64,000 bases of DNA from Coliplasma sp045538555. GTDB taxonomy: Bacteria; Bacillota; Clostridia; Oscillospirales; CAG-382. The notes under the pieces were generated by a model. That model ran no database searches. It worked only from the letters and a program-made list of their open reading frames with translations, and was not told the DNA's origin. The translations under genes were made by a program, and so were the position numbers. Shown one piece after another: positions 27,382 through 37,975 of the stretch (position 1 is the first letter of the stretch; each line of letters starts with the position of its first letter). Location of the stretch: positions 17,006-81,005 of the forward strand of contig JAZSRP010000021.1 in the NCBI GenBank assembly GCA_045538555.1. The letters run 5' to 3'.

Positions 27382-30300
27382 ATGCTCTTTGTAAAAAAAC
27401 AGTTAAAGCAGAGCTTTTTGAAAATAGAACAGGTCATAAAAAAGGATCCTTTTGGAAACCCGTGGCTTTGGGATAATTTTTATTTGATACATCGGGGGTA
27501 TACTGCTTGTCTCAAAAACAAAACCGCGCTGAAACAAAAGCGGGTGTTTTGTTTGATTTTGTCCGCATTGGAGCGGTTTCGCGAGGATTTTGACGAGGAA
27601 AAGCTGACGGAAACGTTGCTTTTGGAGTTGGATGAACCAAATTTTTTTGAGCTGGACTCCCTTTCCTCACTGCTGCCTGCCTGCATTATTTCTTTTTTGG
27701 GAAAAAAACTGTCCGAGAACAATCCGCGGGAGATTCCGTGGGCTGTACGGCTTTTGATCTCCTGCGGGGGATTTGATTTTGAAAAAATTTTGTCTGATTG
27801 CTGGGCTCCGGAAAAGATATTGAGCAAAAACGAGCCGGATTTTTTGATTTTTGATTCCGAAACAAAATACACATACCGTTTTGGACTGGCAAAAATGGCA
27901 AAAAAAGCGGGAAAAAGCGAAACGGAATACGCAAAAGAGCTATTGTCCCTTGCAAAACAGCAAAAACAGCTCATGGGAGAGCTGATATTTGCCGGCGGGG
28001 GAAAAGAAAAATTTTTGTGGCTGTCCATAACGGTGCTTTTGACAGCGGCCTTGCTGTCTGTGTGGAACGGCAGTTGGCGGATGATGCTTTTGCTATCGGT
28101 ACCCGTGTGGTGGGGAGCGGGATCTGCGGCTGATATTGTGTGCGCCCGTATTTTTCCGCCCAAAAAAGCTTTTCGGTTGGATCCCCTCAAGCTGCCAAAG
28201 GACATTGTCACTCTCACGGCAAGAGCGTCGCTGATCGCATCAAAGCAGGATATAACCGAATCTTTTTGTGCACTGGAACGCTTTTTTTATATGAACACCG
28301 ATTCAAACCACTGTTTTTGCCTTTTGGCGGATCTGACGGATTCTGCCGTCAGATACAAGCAGGAGGACGTGGAGCTGACAGAGCTTGCAAAACAGGAGGT
28401 TGACCGTCTAAATCGGTTGCACGGAGATCGGTTTTGTTTGTTTTTTCGTGACCGAAGCCGATTGGAAAGCGAGGGCTGCTTTGGCGGCTGGGAAAGAAAA
28501 AGAGGTGCGGTGTGCCAGCTCATTGATTGCATAAGAGGAAAAAGCAAAAACGATTTTTATGGCTGCGAAATGGCAAAAAAAGCCGGATATTTGCTGACGC
28601 TTGACGGAGATACAAATCTGTCTGTTGGGAGCATCAATGAGCTTTTGGCAGTTGCGCTCCATCCCCTGAATCGCCCAAAAATAAAAAACGGAAGAGTGCA
28701 GAAGGGGTACGGAATCATTCAACCGTCTGTAAAAACCTCACTTTCGTCCTGCTACAAAACACTTTTTTCACGGTTGACTACAGGCGCGGGAGGCAGAGAG
28801 GTTTATGCCACCGCCTCCTATGACAGAGACAAGATGCTGTTTGGAACCGGATGCTTTTGCGGCAAGGGGCTGATAAACGTTGAGTTGTTTGGAAAAATAG
28901 TGTGCAATAGGTTTCCAAACAACCTTATTCTCAGCCACGATATACCCGAGGGTCTGATGCTGCGGACCCTTTCCGCTACAGATATTCTGCTCACCGATTC
29001 CACTCCAAAAAATTCGGTCTCCTACTTCAAACGGCTGCATCGATGGTGCAGAGGTGATTTTCAGAATCTGTGGTTTTTGTTTCACAAAACCCTGTCGGCA
29101 GGCGCAAAAATGAGGTTGCTTCTTACTGCATCACGGCATTTTGTTCCCGTATTTTCGGTTGTATCCCTTTTTGCTTTTTGCCTGTGGGGAAGCGGATCCG
29201 GATTGGCGGCGGTTGCTTTGGGGCTGAGCAATCTGCTGCTACCGTTTTTTGCGGGAACGGTCAGGGAGCTTTTTGCTTTTCGCCACGGCGGGGTGCTGAG
29301 ATTTTTTTCAAAAACGCTGGCAGGTGTGTTTCAATCTGCCTCTCTGCTTTTGTTTGACCTGATATCCCTGAGCAAAAGGGCGTGGCTCACCGTCTGCACA
29401 TTCTTTTTGGCAATATACCGCCTTTTCACAAAGCAAAAAACTCTCCGATGGACAGCTTCCGCACAGGTTGATGCGCTCTCGACAGGGCTGGGCAAATACG
29501 TGCTTGACGGTTGGAACTCCGTTTTGTTCGGCGGACTGCTGGTGTGGGTATCTGCCTCTCCATTTACGGCGATTGTGGGAATATTGTGGTTTGTGTATCC
29601 GTTGGTAGGTCTGTTTTTGGCTCGTCCCATCCCAAGAGGCGGAGCCGTGGCAAAAGTGGAGCTGACAAAAAAGCAAAAGCAGCTTTTGTTATCTCATGCA
29701 TCGGATATGTGGGGATTTTATCGTGATAACGTGGGGCAGTCAACCATGTATCTGCCTCCGGACAACATTCAGCTTTCACCCGTGGAGGAGGTTGCCATGA
29801 GGACCTCTCCCACAAACATTGGTTTTTATCTGGTGTCCGTGCTGGCAGCGGGGGACATGAATATTATTTCAGCAGATGAAATGTGTGCGATGATAAAAAA
29901 CACACTTGACACCGTGGAATCCCTTGAAAAATGGAAAGGAAATCTTTTCAACTGGTACGATCTGACTGACGGAAGTGTCATCGGCGACAGGTTTGTTTCC
30001 TCAGTGGACAGCGGAAATTTTGTGGTAATGCTGATTGCATTGGCGGAGGGGCTGGAGGAATACTCGTCCGAAATCCCGTTGGCAGAGGAGTTGTCAAAAA
30101 AATGCAGATCCATTGCGGGCAGTACAGATATAAGCGCATTTTTTGACAGCAAAAAAATGCTGTTTTCCATTGGCTATTCTGAGAAAGAGGGCAGATTGGA
30201 GCAAAACTGCTACGATATGCTTATGAGCGAGGCAAGAATGACGGGCTACTATGCCGTGGCGGCTGCCAAGGTGCCAAAAAACCATTGGCAAAAGCTGGGC

Positions 30301-33300
30301 CGAACTCTCACTGTATCGGACGGACATTTGGGAATGCTGTCATGGTCGGGAACTGCATTTGAATACCTGCTTCCTCAGCTTTTTTTGCCTTTGTTCAACG
30401 ATTCGTTCTTTTATGAGAGCATAAAATTTGCTTTGATGCTTCAGGAAAAGCAGTCTCCCGTGTGGGGGGTCAGCGAGAGCGGTTTTTATGCTTTTGATTC
30501 AAATATGCGTTACCGCTACAAGGCCCATGGCACAAGGGGACTTGCTCTTCGCCGTGTAGGTGATGACGAGCAGGTGGTATCGCCCTACTCCACCTATCTT
30601 TCGCTCTGTGTGTGCGGCGCCCCTGCCATAAAAAATCTTCAAAACCTCACAAAGCTTGGCATGTACGGAAAATACGGGCTGTACGAGGCCATCGATTTTT
30701 CACAAACCGATCAAAAGGGGCTGCGTGTACGCAGCTACATGGCGCATCATGTGGGAATGAGCATGGTGGCCTGTACAAACGCGCTTATGGACAGGGTGTT
30801 TGTCCGTAGGTTCATGCGGGACAACAGAATGGGATCTGCGGCAGAGCTGCTTCAGGAAAAGGTTCCCACGGATGCTCACGTTTTTGAGACCGAAAAGACA
30901 AGGAACGGAGGACTTTCAAAAAAGATTGTCCAAAAACCGGACCAAACCAAAAAAAGCTCTGCTCGGGGCATCACGGTTTTGTCGGGAGACGGGCCGTTGT
31001 CGGCACTGGTTTCGGAGAGGGGGCAGGTCTGCCTCCGCCGCTCCGACGTATTGCTCACCAACACGGTTTTTGACGCGAGGGACGAGCGGTTCTCGCTTTT
31101 TGTGACATTTTCCGAAAAAGGAAAATGCTTTGGCTGTGCGCCTTTGTACGGAAACGGAAATTTTTCATTTGAGCGTGACGGGTATTCTGCCGCTCATATC
31201 AACGCAAGCGGTGATTTTTCGGGCAGGGTAAGATACAGCATATCTCAAGACGGAAGCTGTTTTTTGATTTTGGCAAATGCCGAAAACTCAAGGGTATATG
31301 ACCTGACCTTGGCGTTTGAACCGGTGATGGAGCGGGATCGGGATTTTTATTCTCATATCAGCTTTTCACGGCTTTTTGTGGAGAGCGAGTATGACAACCG
31401 TGAAAAAATCTTGTTTTTTGGCAGGCGGTCAAAAAAAGACGGGTCAAAGACGGAGTATCTGGCGGTGGCGTTGGAGGAGGGCAGGGATTTTTCTTTTCGA
31501 ACTTCAAAAAACGGACTTGACGCTTTTTCTCTCAACGCTCCGCAGGATTTTGCTTTTTTGCCCGCAGACGGGGCAACGGGCGCATGCCTAAACCCTATGT
31601 GTCTGGTAAGAGCAGAAGGAAGCAAGGGGGGAAAAGAATGCTTTTTTGTGGCGGTGGGAAAAACAAAAAGCGAGTGTGTAACCGCCATCAAAAACGCACG
31701 AAAAACAAAAAAAGAGCTGCCTGTACCAAAAAAACCTGCATCTGATGCTCTGGCCTCGGGATTTTTGCTCTCCGAGCCCAAAAAACAGCATCGGGAGCAT
31801 TCTTTTGGACTGGGTGATCTTTGGGGGCTGGGCATATCTGCGGACTACCCGTTGGCGCTGTTTGAGTTGTCAAAGTCAAACACTGCTGCGGTGATGTCTT
31901 TGTTGGAGGGTTTTCTTTGCCTGCGCCGTGCGGGTATTGTGTGCGAGCTTGTGCTGATGACTCGGGAGGACGAGGAGTATGAAAGACCCCTGGAAAAGGA
32001 GCTGGAGCAGCTCTGTCTGAGGGCAGGTGTGCGGGAGTTTTTGTTCAAAAACGGCGGAATCTTTTTGATTCGCTCCGAGGGGCTGGCGGATAGTGCAAAA
32101 AAAGCGCTTTTCTATGCCGCTGCTATGGTGTCGGATCTTGATCGCGATACGCTCGACTCCCTTATTCCGGATGCAAAACCCATCTTGCTGCCTGTGATCA
32201 CAAAGCAAAACCGTGTTTTGCCTATCCTCAAAAAAGAGGGTGTGATACAGACAGACAACGGCTATTTTAAAAACAATGGATATACGGTGGAAAAGCAGCG
32301 CCAAAATCCTGAGACGCCTTTTTCGTATCTTTTGGCAGGACGGCGGTTTGGCAGCGTGGTGACACACTGCGGGCTTGGCTACACCTTTTTTGACAACGCA
32401 AGGGAGAGCCGCTTGTGCTCGTTTTTTGGCGATCCGTCAAGTATTGACAGCGGTGAGCGTATATTGCTTGTTTTTGATGGGGCAGAATACGATTTGTGCG
32501 CCTGCTCGGACAGGGTTGATTTTTGTGATGGTATAGCGGAATATCATGGTACCGTAGAACATTGCAGCTACACTCTGCGGGTGTGTGTCAGCGAAAAATT
32601 TCCTGTAAAGCTGCTCCGTGTGTTTTTGTCCGATCCTGCTCTTGACTGTGTTTTCAGAGTGCGTCCGTCAATGGGTGACACATCTTTTTTCAACAAACGG
32701 GCAGGGAAAAAGCCCGTGTTTTTCAACGGAACTTCAGCAATTCTCTTTTCTGATCCCGTATCCGCTTCTTTTTCCCGCGGGGTAGGTTTTTTGGGGGTGT
32801 GCGGAGGGGTTGCGGATGAAAACGACTGCTCTGTATCTGCAAGAGGAAACGAGCTGTTGTTCTTTCTTGGATGCTGTACCTCAAATAGGGGAGCTGAAAA
32901 AATGGTTTCCCAAATGGGAGAGGAATTTTTTGACAGAGAAGAAGCTGCGGCACGGCGATTTGCTCTTTCGCATTGCCCGCCCATTACCATAAAAACAAAA
33001 AGTGTTTCCCGGGATTTGCTCCAGAATTTCTGGCTGCCGTATCAAATTGCCGCTTCCAGATTTTTTGGCAGAGGTTCTTTTTATCAGTCCGGCGGTGCAT
33101 ATGGATTCAGAGACCAGCTTCAGGACTGTCTTTCTTTGGTTTACAGTCACAGTGATCTGGTAAAGGTCCATATTTTCCGTTGCTGTGCTCACCAGTATGA
33201 GGAGGGCAACGTAATGCATTGGTGGCACACAAAAAACCATGACGGTGTGAACAGGGGCACAAAAACCAAGTGCTCCGATGACCTTTTGTGGCTTCCCATC

Positions 33301-34434
33301 ACGGTGGCGGACTATCTGAAAAAGACGGGAGATACCGCGTTGCTGACAAAAGAGATTTTTTATATCACGTCGCCGCCCTTGGGAACAGAATCCGAGCGTT
33401 ATGAGCAGCCCCAAAAAAGCCGTGTTCGGGAGAGCGTGTACCGTCATTGTATACGTGCACTTTCCTACGCCGACAGACGGGGAGAGCGTGGGCTGGTACT
33501 GATGGGAAGCTGTGACTGGAACGACGCCTTTTCGCTGGTGGGCGAAAAAGGAAAAGGCGAGAGTGTGTTTTCTGCCATGCTGTTGGTGTATGCTTGCAGC
33601 CGCTTTTTGCCGGTGATGGAAATGATGGGGGACACAGAATCCGCACAGCACTTTTTGCAGGTGATGGAGGAGTTGAAGCAAAGCATTGAGACTCACGCAT
33701 TTTTTGGGGACAGATATGCCCGAATGTTTTGTGATGACGGAACCGTTTTTGGTGTGGATGGCTCAAGAGAGTGCAGTATTGACGCCATTTGTCAGGGGTT
33801 TGGTGCTTTGGCGGAGCTGGACAAAAGCAGAGTCTCTCTTGCACTCAAAACTGCATATACGCGCCTGTTTGACCCGAAAAACCGCATATTCCGCCTGTTT
33901 GATCCCCCTTTTACGGACGGAAAAGAACGGGTGGGATACGTTCGGGGTTATGTGGCGGGAATCCGTGAAAACGGCGGTCAATACACCCACGGAGCTTTGT
34001 TTGCGGTCAGCGGAATGCTGAAGATCGGAATGACCGAGGAAGCGCTGACGGTGCTTTCTTCTATGGACCCCATCAGCAGATCTGTGACCCCGCAGCTAAA
34101 AGAAAAGCTCAAAACCGAGCCCTACGTTCTCACAGCCGATATATATGCGGGACAGCATTCGGGACGCGGCGGCTGGAGCTGGTATACGGGTGCGGCATCA
34201 TGGATGTATCGGGTTTTCACAGAGCAGGTCTTGGGGCTGGAGCTGACGGATGGATTTTCTGCCGTAAATCTATCGCCTGTGATCCCCTTTGAGGCAACTC
34301 TGAGGTTTGGTGATTGGGAGCTGTTTGTAAAAGTATCCGAAAAAGAAACCGAGGTGCTTTTTGACGGCGCTTCCGCTACACTTCCCGTCAAACCAAAAAA
34401 AGGAAAGCACACACTGACTATGCCTCCTGTATAA
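27382..34434 (+). CDS. Cyclic beta-1,2-glucan synthase-like protein (GT84-GH144-GH94 architecture)
   Basis: A 2350-residue membrane enzyme; ATG 27382 has GCAGGAGG upstream (TTG 27337 is a weaker alternative). In order: two helices (about 208-250), a GT84-type glycosyltransferase with LLTLDGDTNL (about 406), SHDIPEG and KRLHRWCRGD (about 550), further helix clusters (about 585-640 and 710-750), a GH144-like glucoamylase domain (about 770-1140, WGVSESGF, SYMAHHVGMS) and a C-terminal GH94 phosphorylase region (about 1200-2340) with FRDQLQD, EGNVMHWWH, the catalytic-type CDWND and GWSWYTGAASW. In the known enzyme, NdvB/Cgs, the transferase makes and cyclises beta-1,2-glucan and the phosphorylase trims chain length. 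It is shorter than proteobacterial Cgs (over 2800 residues). Product is inferred. Confidence 0.85.
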   Translation: MLFVKKQLKQSFLKIEQVIKKDPFGNPWLWDNFYLIHRGYTACLKNKTALKQKRVFCLILSALERFREDFDEEKLTETLLLELDEPNFFELDSLSSLLPACIISFLGKKLSENNPREIPWAVRLLISCGGFDFEKILSDCWAPEKILSKNEPDFLIFDSETKYTYRFGLAKMAKKAGKSETEYAKELLSLAKQQKQLMGELIFAGGGKEKFLWLSITVLLTAALLSVWNGSWRMMLLLSVPVWWGAGSAADIVCARIFPPKKAFRLDPLKLPKDIVTLTARASLIASKQDITESFCALERFFYMNTDSNHCFCLLADLTDSAVRYKQEDVELTELAKQEVDRLNRLHGDRFCLFFRDRSRLESEGCFGGWERKRGAVCQLIDCIRGKSKNDFYGCEMAKKAGYLLTLDGDTNLSVGSINELLAVALHPLNRPKIKNGRVQKGYGIIQPSVKTSLSSCYKTLFSRLTTGAGGREVYATASYDRDKMLFGTGCFCGKGLINVELFGKIVCNRFPNNLILSHDIPEGLMLRTLSATDILLTDSTPKNSVSYFKRLHRWCRGDFQNLWFLFHKTLSAGAKMRLLLTASRHFVPVFSVVSLFAFCLWGSGSGLAAVALGLSNLLLPFFAGTVRELFAFRHGGVLRFFSKTLAGVFQSASLLLFDLISLSKRAWLTVCTFFLAIYRLFTKQKTLRWTASAQVDALSTGLGKYVLDGWNSVLFGGLLVWVSASPFTAIVGILWFVYPLVGLFLARPIPRGGAVAKVELTKKQKQLLLSHASDMWGFYRDNVGQSTMYLPPDNIQLSPVEEVAMRTSPTNIGFYLVSVLAAGDMNIISADEMCAMIKNTLDTVESLEKWKGNLFNWYDLTDGSVIGDRFVSSVDSGNFVVMLIALAEGLEEYSSEIPLAEELSKKCRSIAGSTDISAFFDSKKMLFSIGYSEKEGRLEQNCYDMLMSEARMTGYYAVAAAKVPKNHWQKLGRTLTVSDGHLGMLSWSGTAFEYLLPQLFLPLFNDSFFYESIKFALMLQEKQSPVWGVSESGFYAFDSNMRYRYKAHGTRGLALRRVGDDEQVVSPYSTYLSLCVCGAPAIKNLQNLTKLGMYGKYGLYEAIDFSQTDQKGLRVRSYMAHHVGMSMVACTNALMDRVFVRRFMRDNRMGSAAELLQEKVPTDAHVFETEKTRNGGLSKKIVQKPDQTKKSSARGITVLSGDGPLSALVSERGQVCLRRSDVLLTNTVFDARDERFSLFVTFSEKGKCFGCAPLYGNGNFSFERDGYSAAHINASGDFSGRVRYSISQDGSCFLILANAENSRVYDLTLAFEPVMERDRDFYSHISFSRLFVESEYDNREKILFFGRRSKKDGSKTEYLAVALEEGRDFSFRTSKNGLDAFSLNAPQDFAFLPADGATGACLNPMCLVRAEGSKGGKECFFVAVGKTKSECVTAIKNARKTKKELPVPKKPASDALASGFLLSEPKKQHREHSFGLGDLWGLGISADYPLALFELSKSNTAAVMSLLEGFLCLRRAGIVCELVLMTREDEEYERPLEKELEQLCLRAGVREFLFKNGGIFLIRSEGLADSAKKALFYAAAMVSDLDRDTLDSLIPDAKPILLPVITKQNRVLPILKKEGVIQTDNGYFKNNGYTVEKQRQNPETPFSYLLAGRRFGSVVTHCGLGYTFFDNARESRLCSFFGDPSSIDSGERILLVFDGAEYDLCACSDRVDFCDGIAEYHGTVEHCSYTLRVCVSEKFPVKLLRVFLSDPALDCVFRVRPSMGDTSFFNKRAGKKPVFFNGTSAILFSDPVSASFSRGVGFLGVCGGVADENDCSVSARGNELLFFLGCCTSNRGAEKMVSQMGEEFFDREEAAARRFALSHCPPITIKTKSVSRDLLQNFWLPYQIAASRFFGRGSFYQSGGAYGFRDQLQDCLSLVYSHSDLVKVHIFRCCAHQYEEGNVMHWWHTKNHDGVNRGTKTKCSDDLLWLPITVADYLKKTGDTALLTKEIFYITSPPLGTESERYEQPQKSRVRESVYRHCIRALSYADRRGERGLVLMGSCDWNDAFSLVGEKGKGESVFSAMLLVYACSRFLPVMEMMGDTESAQHFLQVMEELKQSIETHAFFGDRYARMFCDDGTVFGVDGSRECSIDAICQGFGALAELDKSRVSLALKTAYTRLFDPKNRIFRLFDPPFTDGKERVGYVRGYVAGIRENGGQYTHGALFAVSGMLKIGMTEEALTVLSSMDPISRSVTPQLKEKLKTEPYVLTADIYAGQHSGRGGWSWYTGAASWMYRVFTEQVLGLELTDGFSAVNLSPVIPFEATLRFGDWELFVKVSEKETEVLFDGASATLPVKPKKGKHTLTMPPV

Positions 34435-34452
34435 AATGTTTTTTGCAACCGC

Positions 34453-34482
34453 TTGAAAAACCGTGGCGGGGTGTGGTACAAT
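34453..34482 (+). promoter_or_regulatory. Promoter of trmO
   Basis: TTGAAA (34453-34458), 18-nt spacer, TACAAT (34477-34482). This places the transcript start near 34489, so the in-frame GTG at 34463 cannot be the start of the next gene. Confidence 0.7.
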
Positions 34483-34525
34483 GCCTTTGAATAAAAGCAT
34501 CTTTTTTGCAAAAAAGGAAAAAATC

Positions 34526-35203
34526 ATGCCTCACACTCTTGCTATCAGCCCTGTGGCTCATATCTACAATGACATGACCCAAAAATTTGGGATCCCCCGC
34601 CAGAGCGGTCTGGCAAAGGGAGTTTTGTCAAAAATAGTTTTTTGCCCTGAGTTTGCCTCTGCTGATGCGGTTAGGGGGCTGGAGGGATTTAGCCACATCT
34701 GGCTTTTGTGGGAGTTTTCGGAATCAAAAAAAGAAAACGTATCCCTCACCGTCCGTCCTCCCCGTCTGGGAGGCAACGAGCGTTTGGGCGTTTTTGCCAC
34801 CCGCTCTCCTTTTCGGCCAAACCCCATCGGTCTGTCATGCGTGCGTCTGGACAGAATTGTGCTTGAAAACGACAAGCCCGTTCTCTACGTGCTGGGCGCA
34901 GATCTTATGAACGGAACCCCCATTCTTGACATCAAGCCCTATCTGCCCTATGCGGACTGTATTCCCGATGCCGCAGGCGGTTTTGCGGAGGGGATTCCCG
35001 ATACTTTGAGGGTTGATCTTTGTGCGTTGAAGGGCGATGAGCTGTCACGGGAGGAACTGGACACGGTGGTTTCGCTTTTGGAATGTGATCCGCGCCCTCG
35101 CTATCACAATGACCCGTCACGGGTATACGGCATGGCTTTTGGGTCAAAAAACGTAAAATTTCGTGTAGAAAACGGAACTTTGTATCTTTTGAAAATAGAA
35201 TAA
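34526..35203 (+). CDS. trmO: tRNA N6-threonylcarbamoyladenosine37 methyltransferase TrmO (TsaA-like)
   Basis: 225 residues from ATG 34526 (AAAAGGAAAAAATC upstream). Methylates t6A37 of tRNA-Thr using SAM. The beta-barrel YaeB/TrmO core is clear: ISPVAHIY, GIPRQSGL, FSHIWLLW, GVFATRSPFRPNPIGLS and the ILDIKPYLPYAD end segment, followed by a C-terminal extension (DPRPRYHNDPSRVYGMAF) typical of the longer bacterial type. Ends at a bidirectional terminator. Confidence 0.93.
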   Translation: MPHTLAISPVAHIYNDMTQKFGIPRQSGLAKGVLSKIVFCPEFASADAVRGLEGFSHIWLLWEFSESKKENVSLTVRPPRLGGNERLGVFATRSPFRPNPIGLSCVRLDRIVLENDKPVLYVLGADLMNGTPILDIKPYLPYADCIPDAAGGFAEGIPDTLRVDLCALKGDELSREELDTVVSLLECDPRPRYHNDPSRVYGMAFGSKNVKFRVENGTLYLLKIE

Positions 35204-35204
35204 A

Positions 35205-35247
35205 AAACAAACGGTTGGCTCCATTTTGCGGAACCAACCGTTTTTTG
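35205..35247. terminator. Bidirectional terminator between convergent genes
   Basis: AAACGGTTGG / CCAACCGTTT stem flanked by A run on the left and T run on the right, so it can serve trmO (+) and the DUF4855 lipoprotein (-). Confidence 0.85.
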
Positions 35248-35263
35248 ATTAAAAAATGTTTTG

Positions 35264-37894
35264 TTATCCTACCGTGACGGTTACTTTTGTTGGAGCGCTC
35301 TTGCTGTGGCCAAAATCCAAAACTGCATAGAAACAGTCTTCGCCAAAAAATTCCTTTGGTGCAAAATAAGTGTAGGTTCCGTCAAGGTTGACCTGGACGG
35401 AGCCGTATTTGGGGGATACTTCAATCTCAACAATTCCGCCTTCTTTTCCTGTCAGGTCAAACGAGCTGCTGACGGAGTTGTCCTTTTGGCAGGTGAGGGT
35501 CACGTCGCCGTCTGACAGGGAGGAGCCGGACATATCTTTTGCAACGTATTGTTCTTTTGCAAACAGGTAGGTATCGTCATAGATCTTGCGTACAGAGGGG
35601 TCCTCGGAATAGCAAGCAGTATGGAATGCTCCAGGCACTCCGCCCTGATAATAGATCTTGACCGCATTCATATAACCGGTCTGTGCACCTGCAATAAGAT
35701 ATTCTGCATAGCGGGATGCGTCCTGCTTGTTGCGCGGATCGTTGATCTCCAGCTCCACGCACATTCCGTACAGCTTGGTGGTTTGTGCGTTGTCATAGAG
35801 AATGTCTGATGTAAAGCTGTTTTGAAACATATAGTTGGGCTGCATGCAGGCAAGGTCAAAGCCCAGTTCTTTCCAATCGGAATATCCCGATGCTCTCTGA
35901 TAAGGGATCCAAAAGAGCTTTACACCCAGCTTGTGGGCATAATCTGAGGCATATCGGATCAGTTCGGTCTCATGGGGATCACTATACGTGATGGCTTCCT
36001 CAAACCAGTAGAATCCGCAAAAATCCAGATGCCCGTAGCCGCCGCTCTTAAATCTTTTGAACTCCTCGTCCATGATCCATTTGATGGCTTTTTTGCGATC
36101 CTCAATGCGGCTGAAATCCTCATCCTTTCCGTCACCGTCAATGTCTCCAAAAGGATTTGCGGCTCCGCTGTTCAGCGTGCGGAAGGTGTACAGAATGGGG
36201 GTAAAAACTTTTACTTTATAATTATCAATAGACAGCGCATCTCCCACCAGCTCCACGCATTGGTCAAGGGCGTCCATGTTTCTGTCAGGGGTAAAAATAT
36301 TGTCCACGTAGGTTTTCCACCCGTTGGCACTGCGTCCGTAATCACTGTAATTGAATGCGGTGTAGGGAAGGAACAGGAATGCGTCAAAGAATGTGTCCTT
36401 GATGATTCCGTTCTGGTCAAGGTATGCCACGTGGGAGAGATATTCGTCCTTTGTAATAAATCCGTTTTCGGTGGGAATATTTGAATCATCCACAAGACAG
36501 TTGTAGGACAGGAGCATGTTGTTGACTCCGCAGAATCTGTCCGGGGTGATATATTCGTTGTCAAAAATATTGTTTTCGCCTTCTTGGTCCGGAACGATCT
36601 TGTTTGCGTTGTCCGGAACCTTTTTTGTGCCTTTTACTGCGATCTCATCGACGTAGCAATGTACGTCAACCGAAAAACGGAATTTTACAAACCGTGCGTC
36701 ATAGTGATCCAGTCCCTTTTCCACCATTACGATGGCATTCTCTGCCGTGGCGGTGACTGAGGGTTGAATATAGAGGGTCTGCCAGTCTCTGCCGTTCTGG
36801 GAGGCAAGGATCGTGACGTTTCGGGGCAGATTGACACCTGCGCTCGAATCTCTCAAAAAGTTGATAGAAAATCCGCTGATACAGGAGCTGTTGCCCAGAT
36901 CGTATACCAGCTCACGCGTTGCTCCTCTGGTGGTATGAAACCATGCGGTGTCCGAATACGACGGGAGGGAAGCATATTTTTCGTCGGTGAGTATGGAGGT
37001 GCTTTTTGTGTTGTACCACTCGGTGGCCATATCTGCGGTAAAAGTTTCACCGGAGAACACCTGTGCGGTTTTGCCTTTTATCAGGTTTTGTTCTATGTTA
37101 TAGTCGGGCTCGCTCTCGCTCCAGTAGGAGGGAGTCTCCACAAATGGCGGCTCTGTGGAGCCGTAGTATTCTTTGCCGCTGACAGTGCCCTCGGGCGCAG
37201 AATCGTTATATTCCGAACTGTAAGCAATGCAGCTTATTTCGCCTACAAAAAGCCATACCGAGGCAATGTTTGAAAAATCGTATTTGATATATCTTGCTTT
37301 GACGCTTCCCTGCAAAAGCACGCCCAGATCCCACTGGTCGTCAGTGCCAATGTCCTTTGGCGGATGTGCTTTTCCCACGGTGACGTATTTTTTGTCCTCA
37401 CCTGCAACGCTGACGGTCATTGTGTTGCAGATGCTGATGCCGTAGGAAGGAAGATTCAGAACTCTTGCGTGAAAATCCAGAATCCCATCCGTTTCATGTC
37501 CCAGATCAAAGGTGACGGTGAGTCCCTGACCGGAGTTGCTGTAATATCCCGCCCACTGATCTTGACTAAATCCTACGGGCAAATTCCCGTCGGTGAGCAG
37601 GTTGGTTGTGTCGGGATAATTCTCGCTTGCCGTGCGTGAAACAGAATAGGACAGTCCTCTGAGCAGATTTTTGCTGCTCAGAGTCCTGTCCGAATTGTCT
37701 GACAAAACGGAATCAATCTGTTGTTTGAGAGGGTTTGCGGTGATGCCGCCGTCCGTGCTGACGTCCGTGTAGGAGCCCTGCTGTGAGCTGTGAGAGCCCG
37801 CGTCGGAATCAGAGGACATGTCCTCTGTTGTTTTGGCGCAGCCGACCGTCAGGGCAAAGCAAAAAATAAGTAGAATGCTCAAGAATTTTTTCAT
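35264..37894 (-). CDS. DUF4855 lipoprotein with discoidin-like modules
   Basis: 876 residues; the ATG at 37894 has GGAG nine bases upstream and gives a classic lipoprotein signal (MKKFLSILLIF ... LTVGCAK). A Ser/Asp-rich linker is followed by two F5/8-type (discoidin-like) beta modules (about 70-230 and 270-430; e.g. LSYSVSRTASENYPDTTNLLTDG and FSINFLRDSS) and a DUF4855 domain (about 450-780; WIPYQRASGY, GFDLACMQPNY), then a beta C-terminal module. It should be displayed on the outer face and bind glycans; DUF4855 looks like a TIM-barrel glycosidase relative. Second gene of a two-lipoprotein unit. Confidence 0.8.
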   Translation of the reverse strand: MKKFLSILLIFCFALTVGCAKTTEDMSSDSDAGSHSSQQGSYTDVSTDGGITANPLKQQIDSVLSDNSDRTLSSKNLLRGLSYSVSRTASENYPDTTNLLTDGNLPVGFSQDQWAGYYSNSGQGLTVTFDLGHETDGILDFHARVLNLPSYGISICNTMTVSVAGEDKKYVTVGKAHPPKDIGTDDQWDLGVLLQGSVKARYIKYDFSNIASVWLFVGEISCIAYSSEYNDSAPEGTVSGKEYYGSTEPPFVETPSYWSESEPDYNIEQNLIKGKTAQVFSGETFTADMATEWYNTKSTSILTDEKYASLPSYSDTAWFHTTRGATRELVYDLGNSSCISGFSINFLRDSSAGVNLPRNVTILASQNGRDWQTLYIQPSVTATAENAIVMVEKGLDHYDARFVKFRFSVDVHCYVDEIAVKGTKKVPDNANKIVPDQEGENNIFDNEYITPDRFCGVNNMLLSYNCLVDDSNIPTENGFITKDEYLSHVAYLDQNGIIKDTFFDAFLFLPYTAFNYSDYGRSANGWKTYVDNIFTPDRNMDALDQCVELVGDALSIDNYKVKVFTPILYTFRTLNSGAANPFGDIDGDGKDEDFSRIEDRKKAIKWIMDEEFKRFKSGGYGHLDFCGFYWFEEAITYSDPHETELIRYASDYAHKLGVKLFWIPYQRASGYSDWKELGFDLACMQPNYMFQNSFTSDILYDNAQTTKLYGMCVELEINDPRNKQDASRYAEYLIAGAQTGYMNAVKIYYQGGVPGAFHTACYSEDPSVRKIYDDTYLFAKEQYVAKDMSGSSLSDGDVTLTCQKDNSVSSSFDLTGKEGGIVEIEVSPKYGSVQVNLDGTYTYFAPKEFFGEDCFYAVLDFGHSKSAPTKVTVTVG

Positions 37895-37975
37895 GGTTAT
37901 TTTCTCCATTGTCCCGCAGGCGTACTGCGAGAATGATTCGGTTGTGTTTATTCAGTTAAAGTTTTTTTGAAACGA

